Part shown: in pieces, positions 6,277-13,084 of the stretch
Layout of the letters: each line of letters begins with the position of its first letter
Numbering within the stretch: the stretch's first letter is position 1
The notes under the pieces: generated by a model
What the model was told of the DNA's origin: nothing
Database searches by the model: none
The model's input: only the letters and a program-made list of their open reading frames with translations
Made by a program: the position numbers and the translations under genes
Assembly: GCA_964573855.1 (NCBI GenBank)
Contig: CAZNKO010000016.1
Span: forward strand, 1-18,199
DNA: 18,199 nt
Direction of reading: 5' to 3'
Origin: CAZNKO01 sp964573855
Lineage (GTDB): Bacteria > Patescibacteriota > Patescibacteriia > UBA9934 > GWF2-40-263

Positions 6277-6514
6277 CTCCTCCTGGTACCGGATCAAATC
6301 CGCCTTTCGAGAAGGGGTTGCAGCGGCAAATCCGCCAAAGCATGAGGCCGCCGCCTCGGATCACTCCGTGTCGTTCAATACATTCGTATCCGTACATCGA
6401 GCAGGTGGGGGAAAATCGACAGTATCCATCGGGAAACAGGCGTTTTAAGGGCCCGTGATCAAAGGAGAGGGTGCGCTGATACAGGCGAATCAAAAAGAGA
6501 GCAGCGTGTTTCAT
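6230..6514 (-). CDS. yidD: Membrane protein insertion efficiency factor YidD
   Basis: YidD is a small membrane-associated protein thought to help YidC insert membrane proteins. The 94-residue product carries the family core: LIRLYQRTL near the N-terminus, CRFSPTCSMYGYECIERHG, then LMLWRICRCNPFSKGGFDPVP. It is longer than the usual 70-80 residues. The last 16 or so residues (IRNSKFEARNPKKF) are a translation of the AT-rich heptamer repeat and unlikely to be functional. The start ATG directly follows the right arm of the rnpA-yidD inverted repeat. yidC, the usual neighbour, is not in this window. Confidence 0.93.
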   Translation of the reverse strand: MKHAALFLIRLYQRTLSFDHGPLKRLFPDGYCRFSPTCSMYGYECIERHGVIRGGGLMLWRICRCNPFSKGGFDPVPGGDIRNSKFEARNPKKF

Positions 6515-6643
6515 ACCCCGTTAGAAGCCTGAACGAAAAAAATTAAAAATTTTTTTCGCATATGTTCAAAAGATCAGGATGCCACCAACTGATTTGATAA
6601 GTTTAGAAAACATGAGTGGACGACAGACGGCTTCTAACGGGGT
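6515..6643. repeat. Inverted-repeat element filling the rnpA-yidD spacer
   Basis: ACCCCGTTAGAAGCC (6515-6529) and GGCTTCTAACGGGGT (6629-6643) are perfect 15-bp reverse complements. They abut the yidD start and overlap the rnpA stop. Just inside the left arm a second palindrome, CGAAAAAAATT and its complement around three bases (6533-6557 or so), can form another stem. CAT flanks both outer ends (6512-6514, 6644-6646), compatible with a 3-bp target duplication but possibly chance. It may be a MITE-like insertion or an RNA structure controlling yidD. Confidence 0.7.
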
Positions 6644-6987
6644 CATACACGAAGGAGCGGGGTTTTTTTGAGGAGGCGCTCGAGATTTGCCTCAAGCTCA
6701 GGATTTTTCTTTCGCGCGGCCTCCGGCCGCGCCATCACGATCACGTCATACCCGGAAGCGATCCGAGAAAGACGCGCGTGCAGCCCCTCCCGGATTTTCC
6801 GCCGAATGCGATTGCGCTCCACGGCGTTCTTCGACACCTTTCCCCCGACCACCACGGCAAACCGCGACACCCCCCCGTCATTCTTCCGGTATTTCAAACC
6901 GAGTGCGCCATCAAAAACGCCCTTGCCTTTTGAGAAGAGCGTCTTAATGTCTCGATCATGACGGAGCCGATGCTCGCGCGGAAGCAT
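6643..6987 (-). CDS. rnpA: Ribonuclease P protein component
   Basis: This is the basic protein subunit that assists the RNase P ribozyme in maturing tRNA 5' ends. The 114-residue length is normal. It begins MLPREHRLRHDRDIKTLFSKG, typical of the family, and has the RNR-type motif NAVERNRIRRKIREGL in the middle, preceded by FAVVVGGKVSKN. The start ATG follows the rpmH stop with no gap (TAA then ATG), so translation is probably coupled. This is the only assigned start in the window without T at -1, because that base is the last A of the rpmH stop. The TGA stop overlaps the inverted repeat at 6629-6643. Confidence 0.95.
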   Translation of the reverse strand: MLPREHRLRHDRDIKTLFSKGKGVFDGALGLKYRKNDGGVSRFAVVVGGKVSKNAVERNRIRRKIREGLHARLSRIASGYDVIVMARPEAARKKNPELEANLERLLKKTPLLRV

Positions 6988-7140
6988 TTATTTTCGTTTC
7001 GCTTGAACAGACACGCGCTTGCGACCTTGGGTCCGGCGACGGCGCAGCACGTTTTGCCCTGACCGCGTGCGCATGCGCACGCGAAAGCCGTGCACTTTGG
7101 CGCGGCGCGCTTTCTTCGGTTGATACGTTCGCTTCGGCAT
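6988..7140 (-). CDS. rpmH: 50S ribosomal protein L34
   Basis: The 50-residue product begins MPKRTYQPKKARRAKVHG and continues with FRVRMRTRSGQNVLRRRRTQG, a complete L34 of the large ribosomal subunit. It heads the conserved rpmH-rnpA-yidD block divergent from dnaA. I chose the ATG at 7140 because it gives the family N-terminus and has T at -1. An in-frame ATG at 7161 would add seven residues (MQKRENY) and sits 10 nt from a strong AGGAGG; it may be a leader or a genuine alternative start. Confidence 0.95.
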   Translation of the reverse strand: MPKRTYQPKKARRAKVHGFRVRMRTRSGQNVLRRRRTQGRKRVSVQAKRK

Positions 7141-7171
7141 ATAATTTTCTCTTTTCTGCATTCTCCTTTCT

Positions 7172-7177
7172 CCTCCT
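7172..7177 (-). promoter_or_regulatory. Strong Shine-Dalgarno AGGAGG upstream of rpmH
   Basis: This is the clearest Shine-Dalgarno sequence in the window. It is well spaced for the ATG at 7161 (10 nt) and too far from the canonical L34 ATG at 7140 (31 nt). It therefore leaves the rpmH start ambiguous. Confidence 0.5.
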
Positions 7178-7180
7178 GAA

Positions 7181-7209
7181 ACATTAACAGATCATCCACA
7201 AGTTATCAA
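7181..7209 (-). promoter_or_regulatory. Possible rpmH promoter overlapped by a DnaA box
   Basis: On the minus strand, TTGATA (7209-7204), a 17-nt spacer and TAATGT (7186-7181) form a fair sigma-70 pair. The DnaA box at 7192-7200 lies in the spacer. The -10 match is weak. Confidence 0.35.
7192..7200 (+). promoter_or_regulatory. DnaA box (TCATCCACA)
   Basis: It matches 8 of 9 positions of the TTATCCACA consensus, in the rpmH-dnaA spacer. A weaker TTATCAACC lies at 7203-7211. Confidence 0.6.
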
Positions 7210-7233
7210 CCCATTTATGCACGACGAGAGCCC

Positions 7234-7263
7234 TTGCCCACCTGTGGACAACTGATCTAAACT
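7234..7263 (+). promoter_or_regulatory. Possible dnaA promoter overlapped by a DnaA box
   Basis: TTGCCC (7234-7239), an 18-nt spacer and TAAACT (7258-7263) lie 25 nt before the dnaA ATG. The DnaA box at 7243-7251 falls in the spacer, which would allow the autorepression known for many dnaA genes. The hexamers are only moderate matches. Confidence 0.35.
7243..7251 (-). promoter_or_regulatory. DnaA box (TTGTCCACA)
   Basis: It matches 8 of 9 positions of TTATCCACA on the minus strand and is inverted relative to the box at 7192-7200. Confidence 0.6.
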
Positions 7264-7288
7264 AACCCAGCCAATCAATCCATGCCTT

Positions 7289-8698
7289 ATGAACACGAGT
7301 GAACTCTGGCAGTCGGTATTAGGAGAGCTTGAGCTTTCGCTCAGCAAAGCCAATTTCACCACTTGGTTCAGGAATACCTTTATTGCGGCGCTCCAAGACG
7401 GGGAAGTGGTGGTCGGCGTCCCAAACATGTTCACGAAGGCTTGGCTCGAAAAGAAGTATTCCAAAGAGATCCTCCAGTCCATCCAGAATTTAAGCGGCGT
7501 GAAGGTCCGGACCATCTGCTATCGGGTGGAAGCCCGCCCAATGGTGGCGCCGCTTCCGGTCTCCGAGACCGTCTCCGCTCCCGCCGCCGCGCCGCAGACG
7601 TTCGCCCCGGCCATTTCCCAAGCTCCAAACCCCATTCCACACGCGACGGCAACCATTCCTCAACGGTTCGGGGAATTTTCCTTAAACGGAAAGTACATTT
7701 TCGGAAACTACATCGTGGGGAAACAAAATGAGTTGGCACACGCCGCGGCCCAGGCCGTCTCGGGAAGCCCGGGCGGCGTTTACAACCCGCTCTTCATCTA
7801 CGGCGGGGTGGGACTCGGCAAAACCCACCTTCTCCAGGCGATCGGCAATGAAATTCTCCACAAAAATCCCGCCTCCCGCATCCTGTACGTTACCTGCGAG
7901 CGGTTCACGAACGATTTCATCAATGCCGTCCGCCAAGGCCAGGCGCGGGAGTTCAAAAACCACTACCGAACCGTGGATGTCCTCCTCGTGGACGATATCC
8001 AATTCATCACGGGGAAGGAGGGCACGCAGGAAGAATTCTTCCACACCTTCAACCAGCTCCACCAAAACAACAAACAGATCGTGATTTCCTCTGATCGGCC
8101 GCCCAAAGCGATCCCAACCCTGGAACAGCGCCTTATTTCACGCTTCGAATCCGGCATGATGGCGGATATTGGTACTCCGGACTTTGAAACGCGCATCGCG
8201 ATCCTTGGCATGAAGTGCAAAGAGAAGAATTTCGCTCTCGACAGCGAAATTCTGCACCACATTTGCAGTGTGGTCCAAAGCAATGTCCGCGAACTTGAAG
8301 GAGCGCTCAATAAAGTCATGGCCTTTCATCAATTCAAGAACATTTCTCCCACCGTCGACACCGTGCGCCCCATCCTCGCAAGCTTCCAACCGGTCAGTGC
8401 CACCAAAAATATCACGCCGCGCCAGCTCATCCAGGCGGTCGCCGTCTATTTCGACCTCCGTCTCGAGGATCTCTTGGGCCAAAGCCGCGAAAAACGCTTT
8501 GCCTTCCCGCGCCAGATCGTGATGTACCTCATGCGGGAGGAGATGAAAGCGAGCTATCCAACGATCGGAGCTGAACTCGGAGGGCGCGACCACACAACGG
8601 CCATGCACGCCTACGAAAAAATAACGACGTGCCTGAACGACGACGAGAAGCTCCAAAACGACCTCGAACTCATCAAGCAGCGGCTCTACACACTCTAG
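7289..8698 (+). CDS. dnaA: Chromosomal replication initiator DnaA
   Basis: DnaA binds origin boxes, melts the origin and loads the helicase. The 469-residue protein has all four domains: an N-terminal domain I (ELWQSVLGELELSLSKANFTTWF), an Ala/Pro-rich linker (about 85-125), an AAA+ domain with Walker A GGVGLGKTH (172-180), Walker B LLVDDIQ (D235/D236) and an arginine-bearing RLISRFESG (281-289), and domain IV with the box-binding signature GGRDHTTAMHAYEKI (431-445). The start ATG lacks a Shine-Dalgarno site and has T at -1. dnaA opens the rightward block at the expected place opposite rpmH, with DnaA boxes in both flanking spacers, so the chromosomal origin is probably in or beside this window. 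Confidence 0.97.
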   Translation: MNTSELWQSVLGELELSLSKANFTTWFRNTFIAALQDGEVVVGVPNMFTKAWLEKKYSKEILQSIQNLSGVKVRTICYRVEARPMVAPLPVSETVSAPAAAPQTFAPAISQAPNPIPHATATIPQRFGEFSLNGKYIFGNYIVGKQNELAHAAAQAVSGSPGGVYNPLFIYGGVGLGKTHLLQAIGNEILHKNPASRILYVTCERFTNDFINAVRQGQAREFKNHYRTVDVLLVDDIQFITGKEGTQEEFFHTFNQLHQNNKQIVISSDRPPKAIPTLEQRLISRFESGMMADIGTPDFETRIAILGMKCKEKNFALDSEILHHICSVVQSNVRELEGALNKVMAFHQFKNISPTVDTVRPILASFQPVSATKNITPRQLIQAVAVYFDLRLEDLLGQSREKRFAFPRQIVMYLMREEMKASYPTIGAELGGRDHTTAMHAYEKITTCLNDDEKLQNDLELIKQRLYTL

Positions 8699-8705
8699 TC
8701 GCTCT

Positions 8706-8714
8706 TCATCCACA
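8706..8714 (+). promoter_or_regulatory. DnaA box in the dnaA-dnaN spacer (TCATCCACA)
   Basis: It is identical to the box at 7192-7200 and matches 8 of 9 consensus positions. A weaker CTATCCACC (7 of 9) is at 8915-8923. The rest of the 266-nt spacer (8699-8964) shows no gene and no obvious AT-rich unwinding tract; a TATATT near 8943 could serve as a -10 for dnaN. Confidence 0.5.
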
Positions 8715-8964
8715 CGCCTCACACATGCGGAGAACGATGGGACAGACTATGGGATAACCCAGCGCACAACTCGTCGACGAATTCCGGACACAATTTGTTC
8801 CTTTGCAGGAGGATTTTCCATCCACTGCGAGACCCGTCTCTCCTCCACACCATACCTCGACCTCTCACGTCGATTTGCCATCGGATCCATACTGGTCGCC
8901 TCGGTTCATTCACTCTATCCACCGCCTTATTGTTACTGTCGATATATTCTTGTCTTCTATTGAT

Positions 8965-10119
8965 ATGAAATTCTCCTGCACCCGAGACAACCTCCACCAA
9001 GGACTTTCCATCGTGAGTCATTTGAGTGCGAAGAACCTCAATCTCCCGATTCTTCAAAACGTTCTCATGAAGGCCGAGGGGGGAACCCTGAATCTTTCCT
9101 CCACGAACCTCGAGATGGCTGTCCGGTGCGCCGTGCGTGGAAAAGTTGAACAATCCGGCGAATGCACGGTTCCGGCCAAGCTCTTTTTTGACTACGTTTC
9201 TCTGCTTCCAAACGAAACCGTGAATGTGCAAGTGGATGGCGGGCACGTGGGCGTGGTCTCCGGGAGATATAAAACAAAGATGAATGGCCTGCCGGCCTCG
9301 GAATTCCCGCTGATTCCCTCGGTCCAGGCGACGCGCACCTATCAAGTGCCTGTCTCGGAGCTGCGGGAGGCGCTCTCCCGCGTCCTGTTTGCGGTTGCGA
9401 GCAACGAAGCGCGGCCAGAGCTCACCGGGGTCTGCATGACGTTTGAGGCGCAGGGAAATGCGGGCTCCCTCGTTCTTGCGGCCACCGATTCGTATCGCCT
9501 CTCCGAGGTCACCGTGCCGCTTCCCTCCGGTGTTCAAACCCCCTCACGGGTCATTGTGCCGTCTCGGACGCTCGGCGAGCTCCACCGGATTCTTTCCGTG
9601 TTCCGTGATGCGGTGGACTCACCCTCCTCGGTCAGCCTCCAGTTCTCGGACAATCAGCTTGTTACAAGTTATGGGCCTGTGGAGCTCGTGAGCCGCCTCA
9701 TCGAGGGGACATATCCGGACTATCGCCAGATCATCCCGAAGGAGTTTCGGACCAAGGCACGGCTTGATCGGGAGGATTTTATCCAGGCCGTAAAGGCCGC
9801 GAGCCTTTTTTCGAAGAATGGGCTTTTCGACGTAACCCTCTCGTTTGATCCCAAGGACGGCGGGCTCTCGGTCCGCTCTGTGGACGCCACGCGCGGCGAG
9901 AACACGGCGATGTGCCCCTCGGAAGTGAATGGGAATGCAAACACCGTGACCGTGAATTATCGGTATCTCTTGGATGGGTTGAACTCCCTCTCCGAGGGCG
10001 AGGTCATCTTCCAGATGATTGACGCGGCAAATCCTTGCGTGGTAACACCAAAGGACGGAGGCGCCCGCCTGCCGGACGGGCAGGGATCCTTGTACATCGT
10101 CATGCCGATTAAACAATAA
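8965..10119 (+). CDS. dnaN: DNA polymerase III beta subunit (sliding clamp)
   Basis: DnaN forms the ring that tethers the polymerase to DNA. The 384-residue length is typical. The N-terminus MKFSCTRDNLHQGLSIVSHLSAKNLNLPILQNVLMKA is the family pattern, ATDSYRLSEVTVPL and FPLIPSVQ mark the middle, and the C-terminus ends in the usual LYIVMPIKQ-type strand (M-P-hydrophobic). The frame is open back to a TTG at 8803, but the extra 54 residues are unlike the family. The ATG at 8965 has T at -1 and starts exactly at the conserved region. livK begins only 14 nt after the stop, so readthrough into the transporter is likely unless a promoter lies within dnaN. Confidence 0.97.
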   Translation: MKFSCTRDNLHQGLSIVSHLSAKNLNLPILQNVLMKAEGGTLNLSSTNLEMAVRCAVRGKVEQSGECTVPAKLFFDYVSLLPNETVNVQVDGGHVGVVSGRYKTKMNGLPASEFPLIPSVQATRTYQVPVSELREALSRVLFAVASNEARPELTGVCMTFEAQGNAGSLVLAATDSYRLSEVTVPLPSGVQTPSRVIVPSRTLGELHRILSVFRDAVDSPSSVSLQFSDNQLVTSYGPVELVSRLIEGTYPDYRQIIPKEFRTKARLDREDFIQAVKAASLFSKNGLFDVTLSFDPKDGGLSVRSVDATRGENTAMCPSEVNGNANTVTVNYRYLLDGLNSLSEGEVIFQMIDAANPCVVTPKDGGARLPDGQGSLYIVMPIKQ

Positions 10120-10133
10120 TTTTTCGCGAACCT

Positions 10134-11294
10134 ATGCAAAGAACAGGTCAAGCGCTCGTGTGGGTCATCGTGGTGGTTCTCGTGATTTTGGGAGGAGCGT
10201 ATCTTTTGAATAAACCAGGAGGGGTTGGTCCAGCCGACCAAGGGCCGATCAAAATCGGCGTCATGCAGCCGCTCACTGGCGACGCTGCTTCGTATGGCGA
10301 GGCGGAGCTTCGCGGCATTCAAGTTGCCGTGGATGAAATTAATGGGGCGGGCGGAATCAAGGGGCGTCAGATTGAGCTTGTCGTGGGAGACAGTAAATGT
10401 GATCCGCAAGCCGGAGGAACCGAGGCGCAAAAACTCGTGAATGTGGATCAGGTGAAGGTGATTGTGGGCGGCGCCTGTTCGGGAGAGACATTGGCGGCCG
10501 CAAAGATTACGGAGCCAGCGAAAGTTTTGTTGATGTCGCCATCAGCTTCAAGTCCGGATGTTACGAACGCGGGCGACTTCGTGTTTCGGACGTATCCTTC
10601 TGACGCGTTGGCAGGCAAGGTGGCGGCTGGGTATGCGTACACAAAACTCGGAGCTCGCAAGGCAGCGCTTCTGACCGAGCAGACCGATTATGCGCAGGGT
10701 CTCCGCCGTGTCTACAAGGAAGCGTTCACGGGTCTTGGGGGTCAGGTGGTTGCGGATGAAACGTACAACACAGGTGACACGGATTTCCGCACGCAGATTT
10801 TGAAGCTTCAAGCGGCCCGACCGGACGTGGTGTATGTTGTCCCCCAGACGCCGACCCCCGGTATCACCATTTTCCGTCAGCTCCGGCAGTATCGCGTGAG
10901 CGGAACCTATACGACCGCAGAAGTGCTTCTCGACCGACAGATTGTGAAAGACAACGCGGCCGCGTTTGAAGGGGTGATCGGGGTAGAGCTTGCCGTGGAT
11001 TATGAAAATAACCCAGTGGCAAAGGCGTTCAAAGACGCCCATCAAGCGAAGTTTAATGCGGAGCCCGGGTCGTTCTCGGCGAACGCCTATGATGCGATGA
11101 AACTTGTCGCCAAAGCGATCGAGGCCTCCGGACTCGACACGGAAAAAATTCGAGATTGGCTGTACAATACGAAAGACTGGCCCGGGGCCGGCGGGACCAT
11201 CAGCTTTGATGAGAACGGCGACCCGATCTTGGGCGAGAATGTTCGTCAGATCAAGGCAGGCCAGGTGACCGATCTCGGACCTTTTACACCGTAA
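10134..11294 (+). CDS. livK: Branched-chain amino-acid type substrate-binding protein, membrane-tethered
   Basis: This 386-residue protein is the extracytoplasmic receptor of the ABC importer encoded behind it. Residues 8-26 form an N-terminal hydrophobic segment (LVWVIVVVLVILGGAYLL) without a lipobox cysteine, so it is probably anchored by an uncleaved helix. The rest is a type I periplasmic-binding fold (Peripla_BP_6): IKIGVMQPLTGDAASYG, AVDEINGAGGIKGRQIEL, ACSGETLAAA, SPSASSPDVT and TDYAQGLRR are the typical landmarks of amino-acid-binding LIV proteins. Leu/Ile/Val is the best guess for substrate; other amino acids or amides cannot be excluded. A strong hairpin separates it from livH, as expected where the receptor is made in excess of the permease. 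Confidence 0.9.
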   Translation: MQRTGQALVWVIVVVLVILGGAYLLNKPGGVGPADQGPIKIGVMQPLTGDAASYGEAELRGIQVAVDEINGAGGIKGRQIELVVGDSKCDPQAGGTEAQKLVNVDQVKVIVGGACSGETLAAAKITEPAKVLLMSPSASSPDVTNAGDFVFRTYPSDALAGKVAAGYAYTKLGARKAALLTEQTDYAQGLRRVYKEAFTGLGGQVVADETYNTGDTDFRTQILKLQAARPDVVYVVPQTPTPGITIFRQLRQYRVSGTYTTAEVLLDRQIVKDNAAAFEGVIGVELAVDYENNPVAKAFKDAHQAKFNAEPGSFSANAYDAMKLVAKAIEASGLDTEKIRDWLYNTKDWPGAGGTISFDENGDPILGENVRQIKAGQVTDLGPFTP

Positions 11295-11309
11295 GAATGA
11301 ACGACGTTG

Positions 11310-11343
11310 GAAGAAAGGCGGATGGATTCCATCCGCCTTCTTC
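11310..11343 (+). promoter_or_regulatory. Hairpin between livK and livH
   Basis: GGCGGATGG (11317-11325), an ATT loop and CCATCCGCC (11329-11337) form a perfect 9-bp stem, extended by GAAGAA/TTCTTC with one bulged A. It ends 6 nt before the livH ATG. There is no T-run, so it may be an attenuator, an mRNA 3' protector for livK, or a block on livH translation rather than a full terminator. Confidence 0.6.
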
Positions 11344-11349
11344 GTTGAT

Positions 11350-12219
11350 ATGGAAGTCATCCCACAACTTTTCGTGAATGGAATCCTTGCCGCGTCCTTG
11401 TATGCCCTGGTCGCGGGCGGTGTGGCATTTGTGCATGCCACCACACGCATCTTTCATCTGGCGCACGGCGTCGTCGTTGTTGCGGCGGGATATGCTTTTT
11501 GGTGGATGTGGGAGTCGCTCCATTGGCCTTATCTCGTGGCGGCCGTTTTCGCTCTCCTCGTCGCCGTGTTACTCGGCGCCATCATGCATTTCGCAGCGTA
11601 TGAACCACTCCGCCGTCGGGGAGCCAAGGGCATCAGCTATCTTCTTGCGACCTTGGCGATGTTGATCTTCGGTCAGAACGCCATTCGGGCAATCTTTGGA
11701 TCTGCTCCAAAAACATTTTCTTTGGAGCCCATCGTGTGGCACATCGGGAGTGTGACCGTGACGAGCGTGGAAGTTTGGTCCGTGATCATTACCTTGGTCC
11801 TCCTCACACTCTTTTTATTCGTGGTTCGATTGAGCAAGCTCGGGAAAGCCATGCGGGCGACCGCGGACCAGGAAACGGTTGCAGAAATTTTGGGGATCGA
11901 CACGGCACGCATCCGGCTCACCTGTTTCCTGTTGTCGTCACTCCTTTCCGCGCCGGCCGGGATTCTCATGGGGCTCATGTTTAATCTTGATCCGGAGATG
12001 GGGACATTGCTCGTGGTGAAGGGATTCGCCGCGTCTGTGATCGGGGGCACGGGGCTCATGAGTGGAGCTCTGCTCGGGAGCTTAGGGATCGGTCTTATCG
12101 AACAGGCGGCGGTGTGGTTTTGGGGGGCTGGTTGGCGGAATGCCGCGAGCTTTATTTTGCTGTTTATCTTTCTCTTGGTCCGCCCCCAAGGCATTTTGGG
12201 GCGCCGCCGTTCCCCATAG
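11350..12219 (+). CDS. livH: Branched-chain amino-acid ABC transporter permease LivH
   Basis: This 289-residue polytopic permease is one of the two membrane subunits of the importer. About eight hydrophobic segments are visible. The first reads QLFVNGILAASLYALVAGGV, typical of LivH, and the cytoplasmic coupling loop GKAMRATADQETVAEILGID (about 165-184) contacts the ATPases. GTGLMSGALLGSLGIGLIE and the C-terminal VRPQGILGRR are also family marks. The start lies directly behind the livK hairpin with no free Shine-Dalgarno site. livM follows after 3 nt. Confidence 0.93.
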   Translation: MEVIPQLFVNGILAASLYALVAGGVAFVHATTRIFHLAHGVVVVAAGYAFWWMWESLHWPYLVAAVFALLVAVLLGAIMHFAAYEPLRRRGAKGISYLLATLAMLIFGQNAIRAIFGSAPKTFSLEPIVWHIGSVTVTSVEVWSVIITLVLLTLFLFVVRLSKLGKAMRATADQETVAEILGIDTARIRLTCFLLSSLLSAPAGILMGLMFNLDPEMGTLLVVKGFAASVIGGTGLMSGALLGSLGIGLIEQAAVWFWGAGWRNAASFILLFIFLLVRPQGILGRRRSP

Positions 12220-12222
12220 CCT

Positions 12223-13083
12223 ATGTCCGGTTATCTTTTGCACATCATCACCCTGATGGCGATTGAAATGATTATTGCGCTTTCGTACGCGATTGCGGTT
12301 GGATTTTTGGGCTATATCAATTTTGGGCAGGTGGCCCTTCTTGCAGTCGGGGCATACACAGCGGCCATTCTTACCATTCAGGGAGTTCCGTTTTGGGCCG
12401 CGGCCCTTCTCGCCGCCCTGTTGACTGGTGTGGCGGCATTTCTCCTTGCCCTTCCGGCCCGGCGTATTCGCGGGGAATACTATGCGCTCATGACGCTCGG
12501 CCTCATCTTTGTTGTCCAGGCGGTTATCCTGAATTGGACTGACATGACGCGGGGAACGCTCGGACTTATTGGTATCGCTCGTCCAGCCGGTTTCACGGCC
12601 TCATCCGATTATCTCCTTTTGGTGCTTTTAGCGCTTCTTGTTGTCGCCGTTTTTGTGCACCGGCTCGTGTCGTCGCCGTATGGGGCAGCTCTCGAGGCCG
12701 TCCGGGACGATGAAGAAGTCGCGGAGACGCTCGGGAAACCGACGACGTTTCTTAAAATTTCCGCCCTCACGATTTCAGGGCTCTTGGTCGGCTTTACCGG
12801 CGCGTTTTACGCCCACTTCCTCCAGTTCATCAATGCCCAGGTGTTTTGGCTCGATCGCGCCATTTGGTATCTCGGCATTCTCGTGATCGGCGGCCTCGGC
12901 TCTTTTCGCGGCGCACTGCTCGGGGTCGTGATTTTCAATGTGTCTTTTGAGCTGATCCGTTTTTTGCCCTTGGATCCGAGTGTCCTCGGGCCGGCCCGAA
13001 ACATGCTCTATGCCCTGGTGATTTTGGTGGTCCTTTTGGTGCGTCCAAAGGGGGTCTGGGGGCGCGTTCAACTGGAACAATAA
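12223..13083 (+). CDS. livM: Branched-chain amino-acid ABC transporter permease LivM
   Basis: This is the second permease subunit, 286 residues, pairing with LivH. Family marks are YAIAVGFLGYINFGQVALLAVGAY near the N-terminus, ARRIRGEYYALMTLGL, the coupling loop SSPYGAALEAVRDDEEVAETLGK (about 149-171), LVGFTGAFYAHFLQFINAQVFW, GGLGSFRGALLG and the C-terminal VRPKGVWGR. The protein is compact beside classical LivM, without the long N-terminal extension of E. coli. Spacing is tight on both sides (3 nt to livH, 1 nt to livG), so expression as one mRNA is very likely. Confidence 0.93.
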   Translation: MSGYLLHIITLMAIEMIIALSYAIAVGFLGYINFGQVALLAVGAYTAAILTIQGVPFWAAALLAALLTGVAAFLLALPARRIRGEYYALMTLGLIFVVQAVILNWTDMTRGTLGLIGIARPAGFTASSDYLLLVLLALLVVAVFVHRLVSSPYGAALEAVRDDEEVAETLGKPTTFLKISALTISGLLVGFTGAFYAHFLQFINAQVFWLDRAIWYLGILVIGGLGSFRGALLGVVIFNVSFELIRFLPLDPSVLGPARNMLYALVILVVLLVRPKGVWGRVQLEQ

Positions 13084-13084
13084 T

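Noticed and set aside
8803..8964. N-terminal extension of dnaN
   Set aside because: The added residues are unlike DnaN and the family start is exactly at 8965.
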